10,588 nt of DNA from Bacteroidetes bacterium UBA6183 (lineage in GTDB: Bacteria; Bacteroidota; Bacteroidia; UKL13-3), in assembly GCA_002422865.1 (NCBI GenBank), contig DITN01000084.1, forward strand, positions 1 to 10,588, read 5' to 3'. Made by a program: the position numbers and the translations under genes. The notes under the pieces were generated by a model that saw nothing but the letters and a program-made list of their open reading frames with translations, searched no databases and was not told the DNA's origin. Positions 6,708 through 10,588 of the stretch are shown in pieces. Positions within the stretch are counted from its first letter, which is position 1; every line of letters begins with the position of its first letter.

Positions 6708-6765
6708 CAGCCTACTCGAGTGAGCCTTGGGTTGGTGTTGGGTAGGTGCTTGTATCGAGAGTAGG
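6708..6765 (-). repeat. Palindromic repeat class B, copy 3 (reverse), next to the nuclease stop codon
   Basis: It starts CAGCCTACTCGAGTGAGCC and ends TATCGAGAGTAGG, with full pairing of CCTACTC and GAGTAGG. It ends 10 bp from the stop codon of the GIY-YIG gene and could act as that gene's 3' hairpin. Confidence 0.8.
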
Positions 6766-6775
6766 ATAGTTAAAT

Positions 6776-7081
6776 TTACTTCATTCTAAATTTCTTTTTC
6801 GACAATTCGGGTAACTTATGATAGTTCTCTTCTATCAATGCCAACTTCTTTGCTCTTGACCATTTCTTAATTTTTTGTTCAAAATAATATGCAGATTCAG
6901 GATCGGTAAATGTTTCATAAAACATCAATTCGATGGGCCTTCTGTTGAATGTATAGCTACCAGGGTATTTTCCCAATTCGTGTTCATTTATTCTCTTGTC
7001 GAGATGATTAGTCATTCCGATATAAAAGCTATTATCAGAACACTTTAGGATGTAATCATAGAATATAGGGTGTACATGCAT
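6776..7081 (-). CDS. Small GIY-YIG family nuclease embedded in the repeat array
   Basis: A single-domain GIY-YIG endonuclease of 101 residues from the ATG at 7081, or 109 residues from an upstream ATG at 7105. I prefer 7081 because most relatives begin with MH... just before the domain and because a -7 promoter box lies between the two starts. In the 109-residue numbering, FYDYIL (15-20) is the GIY strand, YIG is 28-30, Arg38 in LDKRINEH is the expected catalytic arginine and Glu76 in YYFEQKIKKWSR the metal-binding glutamate, so the active site looks intact. The conserved block GSYTFNRRPIEL follows at 49-60. Small proteins of this kind (UvrC N-terminus-like, UPF0213-like) are common in Bacteroidota and their substrates are mostly unknown. 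The gene fills a gap between a reverse element (ends 6765) and a forward element (starts 7123). That makes a role in moving or processing the repeats possible but unproven. Confidence 0.9.
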   Translation of the reverse strand: MHVHPIFYDYILKCSDNSFYIGMTNHLDKRINEHELGKYPGSYTFNRRPIELMFYETFTDPESAYYFEQKIKKWSRAKKLALIEENYHKLPELSKKKFRMK

Positions 7082-7084
7082 AGT

Positions 7085-7092
7085 CAAATATA
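7085..7092 (-). promoter_or_regulatory. Putative -7 box (TATATTTG) directly before the nuclease start
   Basis: On the minus strand TATATTTG fits TAnnTTTG exactly and ends three bases before the ATG at 7081. If used, transcription would begin at or very near the start codon, giving a leaderless message. No clear -33 box is seen at normal spacing, so this is tentative. Confidence 0.35.
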
Positions 7093-7122
7093 AATATTTA
7101 ACCATTACATACAGTTCTGGTT

Positions 7123-7190
7123 AACAATCCGCCTCTCGGTAATATTGCCCCATGCTTGGCCCTTTGCAGCAATCACTCGAGGTGGCTGAG
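7123..7190 (+). repeat. Palindromic repeat class A, copy 5 (forward), upstream of the nuclease
   Basis: AACAATCCGCCTCTCGGTAA ... CACTCGAGGTGGCTGAG, near-identical to A2. It lies 41 bp from the nuclease ATG at 7081 (17 bp from the alternative ATG at 7105), on that gene's upstream side. Confidence 0.85.
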
Positions 7191-7209
7191 ATTTGCCTTT
7201 GATGCGATT

Positions 7210-7314
7210 CAGCCTCATCGAGCTTAAAGTACAGACCGCAGCGTCTGTTTTTGCTTTGGGTTGGCTGTGTGTAAGTGTTTGTATCGAAACGCAGTTCAGC
7301 GGAGCTAAAGTGGG
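7210..7314 (-). repeat. Palindromic repeat class C, copy 3 (reverse, mosaic)
   Basis: It contains the hairpin ACAGAC-CGCAGC-GTCTGT (7231-7248) plus a T-run. Its left part agrees with C1 at the diagnostic sites (GATGCGATTC, CATCGAGC, CGCAGC). Its right part agrees with C2 (GCTTTGGGTTGGCTGTGTGT, TTCAGCGGAG). The switch lies near 7250, so it is a recombinant or gene-converted copy. Confidence 0.75.
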
Positions 7315-7323
7315 ATTTTATTG

Positions 7324-7378
7324 AACAATCCGCCTCTCGATACGACCCGATTACTCGGATCACTCGAGGCGGCTGAGG
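7324..7378 (+). repeat. Palindromic repeat class A, copy 6 (forward, short loop)
   Basis: AACAATCCGCCTCTCGATAC ... CACTCGAGGCGGCTGAGG with a short inner part (GACCCGATTACTCGGAT). CCGCCTC pairs fully with GAGGCGG. The ATTTTATTG linker before it resembles the one before A1. A truncated reverse element (ACAGCCTAATCA) follows at about 7396-7407 and marks the right edge of the array. Confidence 0.8.
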
Positions 7379-7460
7379 ATTCAATTTGTTAAGTTACAGC
7401 CTAATCACAGCATTCATTTCTGGAGTATTCACCTCATCATCATCTGCAACTTATCTCTTC

Positions 7461-7482
7461 TAAATTTGCATTTTGTGCAAAT
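7461..7482 (+). promoter_or_regulatory. Putative promoter box TAAATTTG overlapping dyad ATTTGCA-N5-TGCAAAT
   Basis: TAAATTTG (7461-7468) fits TAnnTTTG. It overlaps a perfect 7-bp inverted repeat (7464-7470 and 7476-7482), so a dimeric protein bound there would cover the -7 region. It lies 83 bp before the ATG at 7565. No convincing -33 box is seen. Confidence 0.4.
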
Positions 7483-7564
7483 ATTAGTTTCACATTTAGT
7501 AAAAGTCAGTTTACGTTGTTAGTTTAAAGCTACCATGTTTGTGTTATCAAACAAAACACCATTC

Positions 7565-8101
7565 ATGATCAGAATTTTTACTTTATGCATCGCCCTATTT
7601 TTAACATTATCCAACAACTTATTAAAGGCAGAATCAACAGATTCTACTTTTAAAAACCAGTATACCTTATATGTTAATCAACCCATCGGGCTTGTTACAA
7701 AAGTGAGATTAACATTCGAATGTAGGTTTACACCCAAAACCTCGGTACTATTTAACCATACCTTATTTTATGGCTTATCTCCCGGCCAACAAGGGTATGT
7801 TGAATTGCGTAGGTATTTTGGAAACAACGAAAAAGTTGAGTATACCATTTATACCAAACTTGGTGCAGGCTATTCTTTTGGTGCGTCAGGTACTTATGGA
7901 GTAGTAGGTATTGGAACAGGACAAAAGATATATTTTGACAAAGACAAACGCTACTCTCTTTATTGTGTGCAAGGTGCAAAGTATTGTCCTACCACCAGCG
8001 GTAGTCATGATACTGCGCCAAACCCTTTTAAAGGCTTTTTTAATATTTCGGGTCCAGGTGCCATTATCGACCTTCAGTTTAATTTCGGTTACAGGTTTTA
8101 A
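7565..8101 (+). CDS. Small outer-membrane barrel-like protein, paralogue 1
   Basis: A 178-residue protein with a signal peptide (MIRIFTLCIALFLTLSNN, cleavage probably near LLKA-ES). I chose the ATG at 7565 over 7535 because it gives a standard signal peptide and exactly the length of the downstream paralogue. The mature part is a run of alternating strands (YTLYVNQPIGLVTKVRLTFECRF, VEYTIYTKLGAGYSFG, GTYGVVGIGTGQKIYF) and ends with GAIIDLQFNFGYRF. The terminal phenylalanine and aromatic-rich last strand are typical of proteins inserted by the BAM machinery. An eight-stranded barrel is plausible for this size. I do not recognise a named family. It shares about 55% of mature residues with the next gene by hand alignment, including three cysteines. 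The two genes are 77 bp apart with no terminator between them. Confidence 0.7.
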   Translation: MIRIFTLCIALFLTLSNNLLKAESTDSTFKNQYTLYVNQPIGLVTKVRLTFECRFTPKTSVLFNHTLFYGLSPGQQGYVELRRYFGNNEKVEYTIYTKLGAGYSFGASGTYGVVGIGTGQKIYFDKDKRYSLYCVQGAKYCPTTSGSHDTAPNPFKGFFNISGPGAIIDLQFNFGYRF

Positions 8102-8178
8102 TGATTTTAAATTTATAGTTCCATACAAACAAGATGGATATAAAAACGACTTAAGATTTAGATAACTAGTGTTAAAAT

Positions 8179-8715
8179 ATGAATAAAATTTTCACCACTC
8201 TTTTTGCCCTAATCATCATGCAAATTTTAAATAATTTACATGCAGAGCCCCAAGATTCAACTTTCAAAAATCAAATTACTGTATTTGTAAATCAGCCTAT
8301 TGGTTTTGTAACTAAAGCTAGAATTGCCATAGAATGCCGTTTTACAGACAACCTTTCATGGGTATTAAGTTATGCCCGATTTTATCAAATTACCCCTGGT
8401 CAGCATGGATATGTAGAGCTAAGGAAGTATACCAAAACTGAGCGTAATATAGAACATGTGCAATACGCTAAAGTAGGCGCAGGGCATACATTTGGTTCTG
8501 TAGGATTATATGCTCTGGCGGGTGCAGGAGTTGGACAGAAAATATATTTCGATAGAGACCGAAAGTTTTCTTTGTACTGTTCGCAAGGTTTAAAATTATG
8601 CCCAAATATTAAAGGTGAACATGATACTGGTACAGGTGGATTTGGTGGTTTTTTTTACTTCGCAGGCCCAGGTGCTTTTTTCGATTTAACGTTTAATTTA
8701 GGCTATCAGTTTTAA
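8179..8715 (+). CDS. Small outer-membrane barrel-like protein, paralogue 2
   Basis: Also 178 residues, with a signal peptide (MNKIFTTLFALIIMQILNN, cleavage near LHA-EP). Blocks shared with paralogue 1 are DSTFKNQ, VNQPIG, ECRFT, PGQxGYVELR, GQKIYFD, SLYCxQGxKxCP and the end GPGAxxDLxFNxGYxF. The final residue is phenylalanine, as in outer-membrane barrels. It differs in a glycine-rich loop (GTGGFGGFF) where paralogue 1 has APNPFKGFF. It probably shares a transcript with paralogue 1, since I find no -7 box in the gap. The pair arose by tandem duplication long enough ago to diverge by nearly half. Function unknown; a porin-like or adhesin-like envelope role is inference. Confidence 0.7.
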   Translation: MNKIFTTLFALIIMQILNNLHAEPQDSTFKNQITVFVNQPIGFVTKARIAIECRFTDNLSWVLSYARFYQITPGQHGYVELRKYTKTERNIEHVQYAKVGAGHTFGSVGLYALAGAGVGQKIYFDRDRKFSLYCSQGLKLCPNIKGEHDTGTGGFGGFFYFAGPGAFFDLTFNLGYQF

Positions 8716-8882
8716 CCTTCAAATTTTTTCTATATCCGCATTTTCATGCAGTGCATTTTAGCTCAATAAGCAAAGGTATTTCTTATGTTTGGTAATTAAT
8801 ATTTTCAATTATTTTACATGTTTAGAAATTGCGAAACGAGTTCAAGTAATATTTAAAACTTAGAGTTAGTTAATTGTTGTAT
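8716..8882. other. Convergent intergenic region, no clear terminator
   Basis: The gap between the converging paralogue 2 and phosphatase genes is AT-rich. It holds only a weak hairpin (GCAT-TTTC-ATGC) and no strong bidirectional terminator. Confidence 0.5.
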
Positions 8883-10244
8883 TTACCGTTTAGCCTTCAA
8901 CTCTTCTTCGCCCAATTTATGCTCCCATTTTAATGCACCGTTTTTGTCAAAACATTGTATGTTTAGCACACGTTTACCTCGGGCTCCGCTAATACTTAGG
9001 TTACAAAAGTTATTTTCCATTACCAATGTGTTAGGTACGCGCATAGGGTTATTAAATTCAGTGCTTTTGCTTAAATCACTTGCGCGGCTGCTAATGGCAC
9101 TGCTGGTTAAATCGTATAAAGCATAACCAAGTTTGGCTTCAACATTAGCATTTTTTATGAGCTCTGTATGGTGCCTGTCACCGGTTAAAAATATCACGCC
9201 ACTAATTTTATTCACTACTATAAAATTGATGATACGTTCACGTTCTTTCTTAAAAAAATTATAACTTTCTTTATCGGTGTTTTCATTTAAAAATTGTCCA
9301 CCCAATGCTATAAATTTAAAAGGAGCACGGCTATATACCAAGTTATTAAACAACCACTGTATTTGTTGTTCGCCAAGTTGTGTTTTGTCAGGGTTTAACG
9401 AGTCGTTTAAAAACTGATAATCTCTGAAATAACGATCGTCAAGCATCAAAAAATCAGCATCGCTAAAACTAAACATGCTGTAAACACCTTGGTTATTTTC
9501 GCCATAAGTTTTGTTGGCCCAATAGCTTTTAAAAAGTCCTAACGTGGTTTCTTTTAATGGGTATGTTTTACAGGCATCATTACTTCCAAAGTCATGATCA
9601 TCCCATGTTGCATAATGATTGCGTGATGCCAAAAATGGTTGTAAGTTTTTATCGGCACGGGTATGCTGGTACCTGTAATGTAGCCCGCTTACGCTGCCAT
9701 AATCCGCTTCACGCGTGTAGGTGTTATCACCCAACCACAGCATAAAATCACTTGGCTTTTCATTCATTTTCACAAAAATGTCAGTGCCTTGTCCATATGG
9801 TTTTCCGGGTCTGTCGTAAGCACTGTCGTTAACATATAAACAGCTGCCCACCAAAAAATTAAAGTCCGGAGCGTTGGTTCTCCACTCCCACAAGGGTTTG
9901 GTTTTTAAAGTAAGCGGATATGGAAAGTTAACCGCTTTACCATCCAATAAAATCTGGTATTTATACGTTTTACCCATAGCCAAATCGCCAATTATAAAAT
10001 GGTGGTTGGTTATTTGGCAATTATCAACGGTTTTGGTCAGGGTTGATGCATTTTTAGGGTTATCGTTTGCTAACCAATATTGCAGGCTTACTTTTTTAGC
10101 ACATTGGGTTTGAAGCCAAATCGCAGTTTCTCTGTGTTCGATGTATCCGGGCATTGGTCCGGCTAAAATGGTCGACTTTTGGGCAAAAGAAACTAAAGCA
10201 AAAAAGGCAAAAGCAGTGAGTAGAATTGATTTTAGATGAGTCAT
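8883..10244 (-). CDS. PhoD-like alkaline phosphatase/phosphodiesterase, secreted
   Basis: A 453-residue protein from the ATG at 10244. The upstream ATG at 10265 would place MIKIIIN before the signal peptide and is less likely. The signal peptide is MTHLKSILLTAFAFFALVSF. An Ig/fibronectin-like N-terminal domain (about 25-120) is followed by the metallophosphatase core. Positions of the metal-site motifs are GSC (133-135), GDN (172-174), WDDHDFGSND (214-223) and GDRHH (355-359). In the PhoD family such residues bind iron and calcium and hydrolyse phosphate mono- or diesters outside the cytoplasm. All the expected motifs are present. PhoD enzymes often use Tat export; here I see no twin-arginine motif, so Sec export is more likely. 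It converges with the paralogue pair (167 bp apart) and diverges from rpoD. The natural substrate cannot be read from the sequence. Confidence 0.88.
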   Translation of the reverse strand: MTHLKSILLTAFAFFALVSFAQKSTILAGPMPGYIEHRETAIWLQTQCAKKVSLQYWLANDNPKNASTLTKTVDNCQITNHHFIIGDLAMGKTYKYQILLDGKAVNFPYPLTLKTKPLWEWRTNAPDFNFLVGSCLYVNDSAYDRPGKPYGQGTDIFVKMNEKPSDFMLWLGDNTYTREADYGSVSGLHYRYQHTRADKNLQPFLASRNHYATWDDHDFGSNDACKTYPLKETTLGLFKSYWANKTYGENNQGVYSMFSFSDADFLMLDDRYFRDYQFLNDSLNPDKTQLGEQQIQWLFNNLVYSRAPFKFIALGGQFLNENTDKESYNFFKKERERIINFIVVNKISGVIFLTGDRHHTELIKNANVEAKLGYALYDLTSSAISSRASDLSKSTEFNNPMRVPNTLVMENNFCNLSISGARGKRVLNIQCFDKNGALKWEHKLGEEELKAKR

Positions 10245-10475
10245 ATTGATTATGATTTTTATCATTAGTGCAGCTGCAAAGGTTACTAAACGAAAATTAA
10301 GTTGGTGTTATGCTTTAGTAGTTAATTGTAAATCAGGGTAATAAAAATTACAGCGACAGAACGCTGTCTAAGAAAATCAATTATGTAAAAAACTTGTTGA
10401 TAATACTGTAAAATCACTTATATTTCACCAAATTTGCATCCCTTTAAATTTAAAAGTAAGGAGTAACATCCAACA
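10245..10475. promoter_or_regulatory. Divergent control region between the phosphatase gene and rpoD
   Basis: This region must hold both promoters. For rpoD, CAAATTTG (10429-10436) is one base off the TAnnTTTG consensus, and AAGGAG (10458-10463) is a Shine-Dalgarno-like motif 12 bases before the ATG. On the phosphatase side the minus strand has AACCTTTG near 10275, also one base off. In between is a hairpin with two mutually exclusive pairings (10350-10368). Confidence 0.4.
10350..10368. promoter_or_regulatory. Two overlapping hairpins upstream of rpoD
   Basis: ACAGCG (10350-10355) can pair with CGCTGT (10362-10367). Alternatively GACAG (10355-10359) can pair with CTGTC (10364-10368). The two cannot form at once. 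The flank AAATTACAG is shared with the inner hairpin of class C repeat elements C1 and C2. Confidence 0.4.
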
Positions 10476-10588
10476 ATGAGACAGTTAAAAATTAGTAAGC
10501 AGTTTACCAACCGTGAGAGTAAATCGCTAGACAAGTACCTGAACGAAATTAGTAAAGTTCCCATGATTGATGCCCAAGAGGAAGTGGA
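10476..10588 (+). CDS. rpoD: RNA polymerase primary sigma factor (sigma-70), start only
   Basis: The first 37 codons read MRQLKISKQFTNRESKSLDK and YLNEISKVPMIDAQEEV. This is the N-terminus of the short Bacteroidota housekeeping sigma factor, whose region 1.2 begins at SLDKYLNEI. Bacteroidota RpoD lacks the long region 1.1 of the E. coli protein, which explains why region 1.2 begins so close to the start. It directs RNA polymerase to the TAnnTTTG-type promoters noted above. The gene is cut by the window end. Confidence 0.9.
   Translation, partial: MRQLKISKQFTNRESKSLDKYLNEISKVPMIDAQEEV

Larger units (their letters stand above)
5849..7406. repeat. BIME-like array of alternating palindromic repeats with an embedded nuclease gene
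   Basis: This stretch of about 1.55 kb has no coding gene except the GIY-YIG gene at 6776-7081. The rest is palindromic elements of 55-105 bp in strictly alternating orientation: truncated reverse, reverse (B1), forward (A1), reverse (B2), forward (A2), reverse (C1), forward (A3), reverse (C2), forward (A4), reverse (B3), gene, forward (A5), reverse (C3), forward (A6), truncated reverse (about 7397-7406). Shared shoulders are CTCTCGRTA at one end and TCACTCGAG at the other. Linkers inside a forward-reverse pair are about 20 bp. Linkers between pairs are about 46 bp or 9 bp. The plan resembles enterobacterial BIMEs (paired REP elements), but the sequence is unrelated as far as I can tell. Short open frames here are by-products of the repeats. 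Confidence 0.85.

Noticed and set aside
6130..6764. Several open frames of 64-99 residues with similar proteins (LALCSNHSRWLR and MLQRAKHG types) on both strands
   Set aside because: They are translations of the palindromic repeats. The same peptide strings recur because the repeats do, and none has a start signal or a recognisable fold.
7121..7384. Minus-strand open frame of 87 residues after the nuclease gene
   Set aside because: It runs wholly through elements A5, C3 and A6 and is a by-product of the repeats.
5849..7406. CRISPR array
   Set aside because: Units are long palindromes in alternating orientation with related inner sequences, not short direct repeats with unique spacers, and no cas gene is present.
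5849..7406. Insertion sequence or RAYT (Y1) transposase
   Set aside because: No transposase motif (HUH, Y1 or DDE) is found in any frame. The only gene is the GIY-YIG nuclease, and no target-site duplication is visible around it.
7752..8165. Open frames of 75-84 residues overlapping the first barrel-like gene
   Set aside because: They overlap a gene supported by a signal peptide and a paralogue, and have no features of their own.
8944..10113. Plus-strand open frames of 60-79 residues opposite the phosphatase gene
   Set aside because: They are shadows of a long gene with intact family motifs on the other strand.
1..10588. tRNA, rRNA or riboswitch
   Set aside because: No stretch resembled a tRNA cloverleaf, rRNA or a known riboswitch on reading. 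A covariance-model scan would be needed to exclude small RNAs.

Overview
The window looks like a chromosomal segment of a Bacteroidota bacterium. The grounds are a long secreted protein with a type IX secretion (T9SS) C-terminal sorting domain, promoter-like TAnnTTTG -7 boxes, start codons mostly without a Shine-Dalgarno sequence, AT-rich DNA, and at the right edge the first codons of a primary sigma factor of the Bacteroidota type (MRQLKISKQ...). I cannot place it below phylum with confidence.

Layout. 1-185: one copy of a palindromic repeat, then a hairpin and a -7 box in front of the first gene. 186-1397: a membrane protein with a Kelch-like extracytoplasmic part, one membrane helix, and a cytoplasmic tail resembling a winged-helix wing. 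1550-1780: a small stand-alone winged-helix protein resembling the N-terminus of WYL-type regulators. 1825-2415: an orphan protein preceded by an unusually good Shine-Dalgarno sequence. 2545-5793: a 1082-residue T9SS-exported, multidomain surface protein (OB-fold-like, LamG-like, Ig/PKD-like, sorting domain), closed by a strong intrinsic terminator. 5849-7406: a dense array of REP/BIME-like palindromic repeats whose units alternate strictly in orientation, with a small GIY-YIG nuclease gene (minus strand) sitting between two of them. 7565-8101 and 8179-8715: tandem paralogues, both exactly 178 residues, probably small outer-membrane barrels. 8883-10244 (minus): a PhoD-like phosphatase with a signal peptide. 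10476-end: start of rpoD.

The region that deserves attention is the repeat array with its nuclease. At least eleven recognisable elements, plus truncated ones at both ends, share the shoulders CTCTCGRTA and TCACTCGAG. They alternate forward and reverse, and their short stems show compensatory base changes between classes. They have been amplified as a 238-bp tandem unit and shuffled into mosaics. One more copy lies 5.9 kb away at the window's left edge, so the family is dispersed. The nuclease gene lies about 10 bp from a reverse element on one side and a few tens of bp from a forward element on the other. That is the position a REP-associated tyrosine transposase (RAYT) occupies in known REP systems, but no Y1 transposase is visible here. 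A functional link between the GIY-YIG nuclease and the repeats is a hypothesis, not something the sequence proves.

The remaining genes do not form an obvious pathway. The T9SS protein, the paralogous barrels and the phosphatase are all envelope or secreted proteins. The genes at 1550 and 1825 look like small accessory genes.
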